NCBI RefSeq assembly: GCF_003076135.1
Contig: NZ_QDGZ01000002.1
Span: 496,001-560,000 of the forward strand
Direction: 5' to 3'
Origin: Nocardioides gansuensis
GTDB lineage: Bacteria > Actinomycetota > Actinomycetes > Propionibacteriales > Nocardioidaceae
Length of the DNA: 64,000 bases
Positions within the stretch are counted from its first letter, which is position 1. Each line of letters starts with the position of its first letter. Shown here piece after piece: positions 46,601 through 53,486 of this stretch. Below the pieces are notes generated by a model that worked only from the letters and a program-made list of their open reading frames with translations, ran no database searches and was not told the DNA's origin. A program made the position numbers and the translations under genes.

Positions 46601-46637
46601 CTCCCAGGCCCCTGCGACGGGGCTTCAGTCGTCTCAT
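43629..46637 (-). CDS. Secreted GH3 beta-glycosidase with beta-trefoil-like insert and CBM6
   Basis: 1002 residues from ATG 46637 (AAGGAGAGAG upstream); an ATG 18 codons earlier lacks a ribosome site. Signal peptide: basic start then GLGAVLAASLALLPVVTTPAPATA. GH3 N domain with the nucleophile D291 in NMSDAWGPHA. GH3 C domain with an insert of about 130 residues (DRVALRDTTTGRYLSATGT, RNAGNGRYLTGNFGPFN) that looks like a fascin/actin-crosslinking beta-trefoil. Then YPFGHGLSYTDF and an Fn3-like domain, and last a CBM6-type carbohydrate-binding module (LEVRLDSPTGPLLATAPV). It probably attacks plant glycan outside the cell and feeds the ABC importer. A LacI box follows its promoter. Confidence 0.9.
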   Translation of the reverse strand: MRRLKPRRRGLGAVLAASLALLPVVTTPAPATALPVVASQLDALPFRNPDLPVEQRVADLLGRLTLDEKLSLLHQSQAAIPRLDIPYFKAGTEALHGVAWSNDIDDGWKQVLADRATVFPQAVGLASTWDPALVRRVGSAVGDEARAYNTLNPRQWGLQVWAPVVNLLRDPRWGRNEEGYSEDPLLTSEIATAYGKGLSGDDPTYLKTAPVLKHFYAYNNETNRSASSSNLRQQLRHEYEYAAFRPAIEAGAATGVMASYNKVNGRPTHVDRALNEDVRSWTDETLYNMSDAWGPHAVTQAQHFYDDETVAYAHVLKAGLDAFVVDDSNSKPMIATLKDALARGLITEADVDRAVTHALTIRCRLGHFDPDGGPYAGASPDVLDSPAHRRLNRKTAEEALVLLRNDDDLLPLDPKQTTKVAVVGPLADSLFSDWYGGKLPYEVTPLDGIRERLGKDAVVTSVEGLDRVALRDTTTGRYLSATGTTSADRVVGTEGEPGEAAQWDVNEWMADVATLRNAGNGRYLTGNFGPFNTSATIPTGWYVQQQFRFEEQPDGTVLLQYIGYETNEPWWWIPGHYVTVAPDGTVGTGTKEQAARFDREVLRDGAAEAAAAAAEADAVVAVVGSNPFVYGREVHDRASTALGGSQQDLLEAVQQANPRAAVVLESSYPVTMDVDPGALLWTTHAGSETGNAVAATLFGDSNPSGRLTQTWYRSDADLPEDVFDYDIVKTGQTYLYFEGEPGYPFGHGLSYTDFRYSDLRVDSKRVGQDGRITVTVDVTNTGSRAGAEVVQLYSHQRTSRATQPLQELEDFRRVTLAPGRTVTVRFRVNADQLAHWDVTRERWVVERSTYDLMVGSSAEDIRQTTAVDVAGEVIPPRNLALETVAENFDDYDGALLVPTTKERGTSVAAGDRQAWVKFAASGLDRPTGFTASVAKATQGAGTLEVRLDSPTGPLLATAPVSTGGEYDYTEVSVDTLLDDVSGLRDVYLVLSPGVRVATFSLS

Positions 46638-46690
46638 TCTCTCTCCTTGTGAGCAGGTGCGCCGACGCCCGGTGCGACGACGCTTCATCA

Positions 46691-46739
46691 TCGAAGCGTT
46701 TCGACTGCCTAACGTAGAGAACGGGCATCAGTGTGTCAA
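46691..46739 (-). promoter_or_regulatory. Promoter and LacI operator of the GH3 gene
   Basis: On the minus strand TTGACA (complement of 46734-46739), a 17-base spacer and TACGTT (complement of 46711-46716) form a strong promoter. The box TCGAAGCGTTTCGA (46691-46704) begins 6 bases downstream of the -10, over the transcription start. It is identical to the right half of the operator at 35579-35592, so the secreted enzyme and the importer should be derepressed together. Confidence 0.8.
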
Positions 46740-46810
46740 CGGTCACACTCCCCCGCCCTAAGCAGCCCCAGGTGGCGGCGGATCTGGCACTATGACGGAG
46801 CAGAATTTCG

Positions 46811-46824
46811 ACGAAGCGGTTCGA
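46811..46824 (+). promoter_or_regulatory. LacI box upstream of the second lacI gene
   Basis: ACGAAGCGGTTCGA matches the consensus TCGAAGCGTTTCGA at 12 of 14 bases. It lies 48 bases before ATG 46872 and just after CAGAAT (46801-46806), a weak -10 candidate. Autoregulation of the second LacI protein, or control by the first, is likely. Confidence 0.6.
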
Positions 46825-46871
46825 CGGGCGATTCGATGACCGCCCGGCAGCAGGCAACTGGAGGAGGCGCC

Positions 46872-47891
46872 ATGACCACGATCGCCGACGTCGCGAGGGC
46901 GGCCGGCGTCTCGGTCAGCACGGTGTCGTACGCCCTGAGCGGTAGGCGGCCCATCTCCGCCGAGACCCGCGAGCGGATCCAGGCCGCGATCGACGAGCTC
47001 GGCTACCGCCCGCACGCGGGGGCGCGTTCACTTGCCAGCCGGCAGACCCGGGTGATGGCGCTGGCCGCACCGCTGCGCACCGATCTCTACGTGCCCGTGA
47101 TCATGCAGTTCGTCGCGGCCGTGGCCACGGCCGCGCGCGCTCACGACCACGACGTCCTGCTGCTGATGAACGACGAAGGCCCCGCTGGGCTCGAGCGCGT
47201 CGCGGGTGGCTCGATGGTCGACGCCTTCGTGGTCATGGACGTCGCCACGAACGACCCCCGGTTGCCCGTCCTGCGTCGGCTCCGGGAGCCCACCGTGCTC
47301 ATCGGCCTACCCGGCAGGGCCGACGGCCTCAGCTGTGTCGACCTCGACTGGGAGGCCGCCGGCCGACTGGCGGTGCAGCACCTGGTGGACCACGGTCACA
47401 CCGCCGTCGCTCTCGTCGGACCGCCGCCGGCCGCCTACGAGCGTGGCACGACCTACGCGCACCGGTTCCGCACGGGCTTCGAGACTGCTGCGGCCGAGAC
47501 CGGGATCCGCGGCCTGGCCGTTCCCTGCGAGCCCAGCCATGACGGGCTCGGGGCCAGCCTGGCCCGCGTCGACACCGAACAGCCCGGCACCACCGGCTTC
47601 GTCGTGCACAACGAACCCGTCGTGGGGACCCTGCTCCACGCCCTCAGGGGTTCGGGCCGGGAAGTCCCGCACGACGTGTCGGTCCTCGCGGTCGGCCCGC
47701 ACGAGCTGGCCGAGGGGCAGGCGGTCAGGCTCACCTCGATCGGCATCCCGGCCGACGAGATCGGCGCACTGGCCGTGGAGATGGTCGCCGACCTGCTCGC
47801 CGGCCGAAGCCCGCAGACCACGCTCGTGGCCCCGCGCCTGGTCGAGCGCGACAGCTGCGCACATCGAAGCGATTCGAGCGCAGGAGTCTGA
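46872..47891 (+). CDS. LacI-family regulator (second, paired with GH3 gene)
   Basis: 339 residues from ATG 46872, preceded by GAGGAGG (46861-46867). An in-frame ATG at 46836 has no ribosome site. DNA-binding domain: TIADVARAAGVSVSTVSYAL with hinge HAGARSLASRQ. The sensor domain has VMALAAPLRTDLYVPVIMQFV, DAFVVMDVATNDPRLPVLR and GRLAVQHLVDHGHTAVALVG. The HTH is nearly the same as in the first LacI protein, with an identical recognition helix, but the sensor domains have diverged. The two probably respond to different sugars while sharing boxes. It is divergent from the GH3 gene. A further LacI box lies inside its 3' end. Confidence 0.9.
   Translation: MTTIADVARAAGVSVSTVSYALSGRRPISAETRERIQAAIDELGYRPHAGARSLASRQTRVMALAAPLRTDLYVPVIMQFVAAVATAARAHDHDVLLLMNDEGPAGLERVAGGSMVDAFVVMDVATNDPRLPVLRRLREPTVLIGLPGRADGLSCVDLDWEAAGRLAVQHLVDHGHTAVALVGPPPAAYERGTTYAHRFRTGFETAAAETGIRGLAVPCEPSHDGLGASLARVDTEQPGTTGFVVHNEPVVGTLLHALRGSGREVPHDVSVLAVGPHELAEGQAVRLTSIGIPADEIGALAVEMVADLLAGRSPQTTLVAPRLVERDSCAHRSDSSAGV
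47864..47877. promoter_or_regulatory. LacI-like box inside the 3' end of the second lacI gene
   Basis: TCGAAGCGATTCGA differs from the box at 46691 by one base in 14. It is about 1.05 kb from the operator before the gene. No promoter follows on either strand, since the next gene is convergent. It may be an auxiliary operator for DNA looping, a roadblock, or chance. Confidence 0.4.
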
Positions 47892-47918
47892 TGTCGGTGC
47901 CGTCAACGCCCCGGACGG

Positions 47919-48572
47919 TCACAGGGCATTGATGGCCCTGGCGGCGATCACGCCGATGGTCACCAGCGAGACGGACCCGATGGCCGCGACCAGGACCTTG
48001 GCCCGACCCGACAGCGGCGCCGTGTCGGTGGGGCTGAAGGCGGTGGCGGCGGTGAACGAGACGAACAGGTAGTCGAGGAAGGAGGGCCTCCAGGTCTGCG
48101 GATCCCATCCGGGGACGCCCGTCATCTGCGGGAAGAGCAGGTCCGGGCGGTCGGCGGGGCGGCCATGCCGCGGATCCCGGGCGAACGGGCCGCTGCGATC
48201 CATCTCCCAGAGCCCGAGTGCTCCGGTCACGACGTTGGTGGTCCAGATGAGCAGGGCGGCCTGGACCAGCACCCGCGGGTCCGTCGATTCGCCCGACGTG
48301 ACCGCGGCGACCAACCGGGCCAGGTGCACCGCATTGACCACGGCCAGTGCGAGCACCAACAGGAGGGCGAGGCTTCGCAGCACCGCGGTCTCACGGTCGA
48401 GCCGGACCGGGTTCGTGACGACCAGCGGCAGCAGGAGCATCAGCTCGAGCGCTGGCGTCAGCCACCACGTGCCTGCCGCGATCTGGTGTGGGAGCACGAC
48501 CTGGAGGGCCAGCACGGCCAGGACGGCCACGCTGGCCGGCCAGCGCCGCTCGTGCTCACGATGCTCGGCCAT
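47919..48572 (-). CDS. Integral membrane protein of unknown function
   Basis: 217 residues with about six hydrophobic segments (SVAVLAVLALQVVLP, LELMLLLPLVV, SLALLLVLALAVVNAVHLA, LVQAALLIWTTNVVTGALGLW, DYLFVSFTAATAFS, VLVAAIGSVSLVTIGVIAARA). The stretch DYLFVSFTAATAFSPTDTAPLSGRAK looks like a short re-entrant or pore-like region, but no channel filter motif is present and I assign no family. It overlaps the end of the DedA gene by 17 bases and would be the third gene of the sensor-kinase operon. It converges on the second lacI gene with 27 bases between. Confidence 0.75.
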   Translation of the reverse strand: MAEHREHERRWPASVAVLAVLALQVVLPHQIAAGTWWLTPALELMLLLPLVVTNPVRLDRETAVLRSLALLLVLALAVVNAVHLARLVAAVTSGESTDPRVLVQAALLIWTTNVVTGALGLWEMDRSGPFARDPRHGRPADRPDLLFPQMTGVPGWDPQTWRPSFLDYLFVSFTAATAFSPTDTAPLSGRAKVLVAAIGSVSLVTIGVIAARAINAL

Positions 48573-49245
48573 GGTCGGTCACCCTCGTGCTCGGCCGCGG
48601 CCCTCTTCCGCGAGCGACGTACCGCCCCAACACCAGCAGGGCCACGACGAGGACCGCCAGTCCGACCAGTCCCAGCCGGTGCTCCAGCATGGGGTAGGAC
48701 GCCCCCGCGAGATCGGCCGCGAAGGCCACCGCCGACGCCCAGACCATCGCGCCGGCCAGATTGGCCACGGTGAACCGGCGCCGGCCTATGCCACTCATGC
48801 CGGCGGCCCCGGGCACCAGCGCACGCAACGTGGCGGCCCACCGCCCCAGGGCAACCGCCAGGGCGCCGTGCCGGCGGACGAGGTCCAACGCCCGGTCGAG
48901 TCCGGCTGAGTCACGCGCTCTTCGCGGGAGGCGTTGCACCAGGCCTGCGCCATACCGTCGACCGACCGAGTATCCGACTTGGTCCCCGACCACGGCGCCC
49001 CCGACGGCAGCCAGGATCACAGCCCAGAGCGGCACCAGGCCCGCATGCGCGGCCACCCCACCGGCGACGACCGCCGTCTCGCCGGGGGTCACGACTCCGA
49101 CCATCGTGGATGCCTCCAGCGCCGGCAGCGCAGCGACGCTGCCGAGGACCAGCCACCAGGGAAGTCCGGTCAACGCGGCCACGAGACTCATGCGACCCAG
49201 AGTCGAGCACGTCAGATGAGAGGCCGATGAGGATCGGTCCGTCAC
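48556..49245 (-). CDS. DedA-family membrane protein
   Basis: 229 residues from GTG 49245, which overlaps the kinase stop (GTGA). ATG 49191, 18 codons in, is a good alternative. DedA signature: PALEASTMVGVVTPGETAVVAGGVAAHAG, then GAVVGDQVGYSVGRRYG and GRWAATLRALVPGAAGMSGIGRRRF. The family consists of lipid flippase-like transporters linked to membrane-potential balance, undecaprenyl-phosphate recycling and resistance to envelope stress. Being coupled to a sensor kinase suggests a membrane-stress role. The tail is basic (RYVARGRGPRPSTRV). Confidence 0.85.
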   Translation of the reverse strand: MTDRSSSASHLTCSTLGRMSLVAALTGLPWWLVLGSVAALPALEASTMVGVVTPGETAVVAGGVAAHAGLVPLWAVILAAVGGAVVGDQVGYSVGRRYGAGLVQRLPRRARDSAGLDRALDLVRRHGALAVALGRWAATLRALVPGAAGMSGIGRRRFTVANLAGAMVWASAVAFAADLAGASYPMLEHRLGLVGLAVLVVALLVLGRYVARGRGPRPSTRVTDHGRAS

Positions 49246-50609
49246 GCCTCGCCGAGCCGCGGGTGGGGAAGCCGGACCGTCAGGACAGCGCCGCCCAGCG
49301 GTGGTCCGTTCCGTGCTTCCACCGCGCCTTCGTGTGCAGAGACGATGGCCCGGACGATGGAGAGCCCCAGCCCGGCCCCGGAACGGCCCGGGGTGCGGGC
49401 CTGGTCGCCCCGGACGAAGCGCTCGAAGGCCGCCGACAGGATGCTCGCCGGGAAGCCGGGTCCATCGTCGGCGATGACGACGCTGACCCAGCCGTGGTCG
49501 CGGGACACCTCGATCTGCACGGTGTCCGCGCCGGCCTGGGAGCTGTTGTGGAGCGCGTTCGCGATCACCTGGCGCAGCCGGTCCGGGTCACCCTCGACGA
49601 CCGCCGGCTCGCCCGTCACGGCCACGGACAGCCGCAGACCCGGGCCGAGACGCCGGGCTTCGGTGGCTGCCAGCTCCACGAGGTCCACCGGCTCGTTGCG
49701 CACCACCAGCGAGCCGGCTCGTTCCCGTGCCAGCAGCAGCAGGTCCTCCGCCAGACGCGTCAAGCGCTCGGTCTCGGTGAGGGCGGCCCGCAGGGAGCGC
49801 TCGGTCTCGGCAGGGTCGTCGAGCGCGGACAGGGCCAGCTCGAGCTCTCCGCGCAGCACGGCGATCGGGCTGCGCAGCTCGTGGCTGGCGTCGTCGACGA
49901 AGCCCCGCTCGCGCTCGAGCGAGACGCGCAGCCGCGTCAGCATGTCATCGAGGGTCCGGGACAGCCGGGCGATCTCGTCGTTCCCGGGCACCGCGGGCAG
50001 ATGGCGCGGCTCGTGGAGTGACGAGATGGCGGCCGCCTCCCGCGTCAGCAGGTCCACCGGCCTTAGCGCCGCCCAGACCGCCCACCAGCCGATGAGCGCC
50101 ACCATCCCGACCAGGACCGGGCCCACGAGCAGCAGGACGAGCAGGAGCCGGTCCTGCGCCTCCTGCAGTGGCCTCGCCGACACCGCGACGCTCAGGGTCC
50201 GGGTCGCGTCCACCGGGGTCGACAGGATGCGGACGGTGGACAGGCCAGCCGGGCCGTCGGGGCCGAGAGCCACCGTCTCGAGGGTCGGGTCGGCCACCCG
50301 TCGTACCTCCTCCACGGGCAGCAACCGGAGGTCGCCGAGCACGTCCGAGCCCGCCAGCAACCGCCCGTCCGCGGCGTAGAGCTGGGCCGTCGGGTCACTC
50401 TCGACCACCTCGACGTCACCCGCTCGGACTGCCGCGACCAGGTCTGCGGCGCGTGCCCTCAGGTCCGCGTCCATCACGGCGGCCAGCTGCCGGTCGAGGG
50501 TGGCGTAGATCAGGGCGATCCCGACGCACAGCACCGCCATCGAACCCAGCGTGAACAGCGCCGTCACCCGGGCACGCAGCGACCGGGGAAGCCAGCGACT
50601 GCGCCGCAC
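49242..50609 (-). CDS. Membrane sensor histidine kinase
   Basis: 455 residues from GTG 50609. Two membrane helices (VTALFTLGSMAVLCVGIALIYATL and LLLVLLLVGPVLVGMVALIGWWAVWAAL) frame an external sensor of about 110 residues. HAMP follows, then HisKA with DASHELRSPIAVLRGELELAL (H243). The HATPase has NALHNSSQAGADT, DDGPGF and GAGLGLSIVRAI. The build is that of OmpR-partner kinases. The cognate regulator is almost certainly the gene at 50685, which is divergent rather than in the same operon. The kinase stop overlaps the DedA start, so the kinase is made with two membrane proteins. The sensor loop shows no known domain. Confidence 0.9.
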   Translation of the reverse strand: MRRSRWLPRSLRARVTALFTLGSMAVLCVGIALIYATLDRQLAAVMDADLRARAADLVAAVRAGDVEVVESDPTAQLYAADGRLLAGSDVLGDLRLLPVEEVRRVADPTLETVALGPDGPAGLSTVRILSTPVDATRTLSVAVSARPLQEAQDRLLLVLLLVGPVLVGMVALIGWWAVWAALRPVDLLTREAAAISSLHEPRHLPAVPGNDEIARLSRTLDDMLTRLRVSLERERGFVDDASHELRSPIAVLRGELELALSALDDPAETERSLRAALTETERLTRLAEDLLLLARERAGSLVVRNEPVDLVELAATEARRLGPGLRLSVAVTGEPAVVEGDPDRLRQVIANALHNSSQAGADTVQIEVSRDHGWVSVVIADDGPGFPASILSAAFERFVRGDQARTPGRSGAGLGLSIVRAIVSAHEGAVEARNGPPLGGAVLTVRLPHPRLGEA

Positions 50610-50610
50610 C

Positions 50611-50628
50611 TTCTCACCGCCCTCTCAT
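50611..50628. promoter_or_regulatory. Direct repeat with 11-base period between kinase and regulator genes
   Basis: TTCTCAC (50611-50617) and CTCTCAT (50622-50628) are 11 bases apart, start to start. The second is identical to two of the three repeats before ftsH (51377 and 51388). OmpR/PhoB-type regulators bind such head-to-tail half-sites as dimers. The pair sits immediately upstream of the kinase start, so feedback on the kinase operon, the regulator gene, or both is possible. Confidence 0.55.
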
Positions 50629-50684
50629 CCTGGACCGAGCATGCTGCCGACATGATCGCCGATGCTGCCCCTACGATGGGTGAC

Positions 50685-51359
50685 GTGCGGTTGCTCGTCG
50701 TCGAGGACGACTCCGGCATGAGGGCCCTGCTGGTGCGAAGTCTGAAGCGTGAGGGATACGCCGTCGACGTGGCCGACAACGGTCAGGACGCTCTCTGGAA
50801 CACCCAGGAGAACGACTACGACGCCGTCGTCCTCGACGCGATGATCCCCGCGCCGGACGGGTTCGAGGTCTGTCGGCGGATGCGGGCCGAAGGCCTGTGG
50901 GCGCCGGTCCTCATGCTGACTGCACGGGACGCGGTGCAGGACCGCGTCAGGGGACTCGACGCCGGCGCCGACGACTACCTCACCAAGCCGTTCGCGCTGG
51001 CGGAGCTGTTCGCCCGGGTCCGGGCGCTCACCCGCCGCGATCCGCAGGAGCGACCCGCCGCTCTCCGGGTGGCGGACCTCACCCTGGATCCAGCCTCTCG
51101 CGTCGTGCGTCGCGGGAGGGTCGAGATCACCCTGTCGCCCAAGGAGTTCTCACTGCTGCAGGAGCTGATGCGGCGGCCGGGCGAGGTGGTGACGCGAACC
51201 TACCTGATCGACCACGTGTGGGACTTCGCGTACGACGGCGCCTCGAACGTCGTCGACGTCTACATCCGCTACCTGCGGGACAAGGTCGACCGGCCCTTCG
51301 GGCGGGACACGATCCGCACCGCCCGCGGCGCGGGCTACCGCCTCGACCCCGACGCCTGA
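50685..51359 (+). CDS. OmpR/PhoB-family response regulator
   Basis: 224 residues from GTG 50685, where the canonical start RLLVVEDDSGMRALLVRSL begins. TACGAT (50672-50677) ends 7 bases upstream and fits a leaderless message. In-frame ATGs at 50652 and 50676 add up to 11 residues. The receiver has the acidic pocket VEDD, phosphoacceptor D51 in VVLDAMIP and the lysine in DDYLTKPFALAEL. The winged helix includes LSPKEFSLLQELMRRPGEVVTRTYLIDHVWD and SNVVDVYIRYLRDKV. Its likely target is ftsH just downstream, whose leader carries three 11-base-period repeats. Partner kinase: 49242-50609. Confidence 0.92.
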   Translation: MRLLVVEDDSGMRALLVRSLKREGYAVDVADNGQDALWNTQENDYDAVVLDAMIPAPDGFEVCRRMRAEGLWAPVLMLTARDAVQDRVRGLDAGADDYLTKPFALAELFARVRALTRRDPQERPAALRVADLTLDPASRVVRRGRVEITLSPKEFSLLQELMRRPGEVVTRTYLIDHVWDFAYDGASNVVDVYIRYLRDKVDRPFGRDTIRTARGAGYRLDPDA

Positions 51360-51365
51360 GCCGAG

Positions 51366-51394
51366 CTCCCATCCCGCTCTCATAGTCCTCTCAT
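51366..51394 (+). promoter_or_regulatory. Triple direct repeat (11-base period) upstream of ftsH
   Basis: CTCCCAT (51366-51372), CTCTCAT (51377-51383) and CTCTCAT (51388-51394) are spaced at exactly 11 bases, one helical turn. This is the layout used by OmpR/PhoB activators. The array begins 6 bases after the regulator stop and ends 55 bases before the ftsH ATG, leaving room for a promoter. AGGAG (51440-51444) is the ribosome site. Confidence 0.65.
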
Positions 51395-51449
51395 CGAGAC
51401 CGGTCGAGGCTGGGGCCGTCCCCTTGCACCTCGACCCCAGGAGTCCTCG

Positions 51450-53486
51450 ATGACACGGCGCACCCCTACCCCCTTCGTGCGGCCGGCCATCGGCCCCGCC
51501 CGGACTGCCGAGCCTGAGCCGGCTCCGCGCCGGCCGCCGGCCGCGCCTCCGGTCACCCCACCGCGACGGACCTGGCTGGTCCTCCTCGCGATCGCGATCT
51601 TCCTGGCCATCCTCCTCGGCCAGCGGCTGGTCACCTCGGCCACGACCGAAGAGCTGACCTACACCCAGTTCCTGGCCGACCTCCAGCACCACGAGGTCAC
51701 CGCCGTGGAGGTGGGGGACGCAGGCCAGCTCACCGGCACGCTGAAGGACGGCCGCGACTTCGTCACCCAGGCCCCGCCCTGGGCGCTGAGCACGAACGCC
51801 CTCGCGCACCAGCTGCAGGCCGCCCACGTCACGATCAGCGCCGCCGGAATGAGCACCTTCGGACAGCTGGCGATGGCGCTGGCACCGGGCCTGCTCATCG
51901 TCGGCCTGCTCGTCTGGATGGCGCGGCGCACCCAACGGATGCTCGGCTCCGGCGGAGGCGGCCTCGGCGGGCTGATGCGGACCAGGAGCCGGGTCACCGA
52001 CGCCGAGCGGCCGGCCGTGCGATTCAGCGACGTCGCCGGGTACGACGGGGTCAAGCAGGAGATCCGAGAGGTCGTCGACTTCCTCCAGAACCCCGAGCGG
52101 TACAGCCGCGCGGGTGCCCAGGGCCCGCGCGGGGTGCTCCTGGTCGGCCCTCCGGGCACCGGCAAGACGCTTCTCGCCCGAGCGGTCGCCGGCGAGGCAC
52201 AGGTGCCGTTCTTCGCCGTGACCGGCAGCAGCTTCGTCGAGGTGTTCGTCGGGCTCGGCGCCTCACGGGTGCGGGACCTCTTCGCCGAGGCCCGTAGATC
52301 GGCCCCGGCCATCGTGTTCATCGACGAGATCGACGCCATCGGCGGGCACCGGTCGAGGGGCGGCTTAGGCGCCAACGACGAGCGGGAGCAGACGCTCAAC
52401 CAGCTGCTGGCAGAGATGGATGGTTTCGCCCAGGACGCCTCCGTCGTCGTGCTCGCGAACACGAACCGGCCCGATGTCCTCGACCCGGCGCTGCTGCGGC
52501 CGGGACGCTTCGACCGCCAGGTCCACGTGCCGCTGCCGACCATGCGGGACCGGCAGCGCATCCTCGAGGTCCATGTGCAGGACAAGCTGTTGTCGCCGTC
52601 GGTCGACCTGTCGAGGGAGGCGCGCGCGGCCGCGGGCTTCAGCGGCGCGGACCTCGCCAACCTGGTGAACGAGGCGGCGATGCGCGCGGCGCGAGACGAC
52701 CGGGTCGAGCTCCTCCCGGCGGACTTCGACGAGGCCCGGGACCGGCTCACCCTCGGTCTGCGGGAGGAGTCCGGCACCTTGCTCCCCGAGGAGCGGCGTA
52801 CCGTCGCGATCCACGAGAGTGGCCACGCCCTGGTGGCGGCGTTGTCACCGGCAGCCGACCCCGTCGCCAAGATCACCATTCTCCCGTCAGGGCCGGTGCT
52901 GGGCGCCACGCACCAGCTGCCGGAGGACGACCGCCGCCTCTACACCGAGGAGTTCCTCCGAGACACCCTGGTGGTCCAGCTGGGCGGACGGGCCGCCGAG
53001 CGGGTGGTCCTCGGCCAGGTGTCGACCGGGGCCGCCAGCGACCTGGCCGGCGCCACCCGTCTCGCCGTCCGGATGGTGCGCGAGTTCGGCCTCTCGGCCA
53101 CCCTCGGCCCCGCGGCGTACCCCGTCGACGACGTGGGCCGGCTGGGCGCTGAACGGCCGTACGCCGAGGCGACGCAGCGGCTGGTCGACCGCGAGGTGTC
53201 CCGGCTGCTGCGTGAGGCCGAGGAGCGGGCGATCGCGGTGCTGGTGCAGCACCGAGCCGCACTCGACGAGCTGGCCCAGCGCCTGCTCGACGAGGAGACG
53301 GTGGACGGGTCGGTCGTCTACGACATCGTCGGAAAGATCGTCACCGGGCCGCCGGCGCCCACGCCGCTGGCCCGCATCGGTGCTGGGCCCGGCCACCCAG
53401 CCCTGCACGTCACCGTCGGGCCTCTCGGGCCCCGGTCATCAGCTCCCACCACCCAACCCAACCCTGAGCACGGAGGTGCCTCATGA
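51450..53486 (+). CDS. ftsH: FtsH-family membrane AAA+ zinc protease
   Basis: 678 residues. A Pro/Arg-rich cytoplasmic N terminus of about 40 residues is followed by helix 1 (TWLVLLAIAIFLAILLG), a short extracytoplasmic FtsH_ext domain (TYTQFLADLQHHEVTAVEVG) and helix 2 (LAMALAPGLLIVGLLVWMA). The AAA module has Walker A GPPGTGKT (from residue 233), Walker B IVFIDEIDAIGG and the SRH arginines in LRPGRFDRQVHVPLP. Protease site: H455-E-S-G-H459 and the third ligand in STGAASDLAGAT. FtsH extracts and degrades misfolded membrane proteins. This copy is tied to a two-component system and a PrsW-like gene and is not next to folE/hpt, so it is probably a stress paralogue. Confidence 0.95.
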   Translation: MTRRTPTPFVRPAIGPARTAEPEPAPRRPPAAPPVTPPRRTWLVLLAIAIFLAILLGQRLVTSATTEELTYTQFLADLQHHEVTAVEVGDAGQLTGTLKDGRDFVTQAPPWALSTNALAHQLQAAHVTISAAGMSTFGQLAMALAPGLLIVGLLVWMARRTQRMLGSGGGGLGGLMRTRSRVTDAERPAVRFSDVAGYDGVKQEIREVVDFLQNPERYSRAGAQGPRGVLLVGPPGTGKTLLARAVAGEAQVPFFAVTGSSFVEVFVGLGASRVRDLFAEARRSAPAIVFIDEIDAIGGHRSRGGLGANDEREQTLNQLLAEMDGFAQDASVVVLANTNRPDVLDPALLRPGRFDRQVHVPLPTMRDRQRILEVHVQDKLLSPSVDLSREARAAAGFSGADLANLVNEAAMRAARDDRVELLPADFDEARDRLTLGLREESGTLLPEERRTVAIHESGHALVAALSPAADPVAKITILPSGPVLGATHQLPEDDRRLYTEEFLRDTLVVQLGGRAAERVVLGQVSTGAASDLAGATRLAVRMVREFGLSATLGPAAYPVDDVGRLGAERPYAEATQRLVDREVSRLLREAEERAIAVLVQHRAALDELAQRLLDEETVDGSVVYDIVGKIVTGPPAPTPLARIGAGPGHPALHVTVGPLGPRSSAPTTQPNPEHGGAS

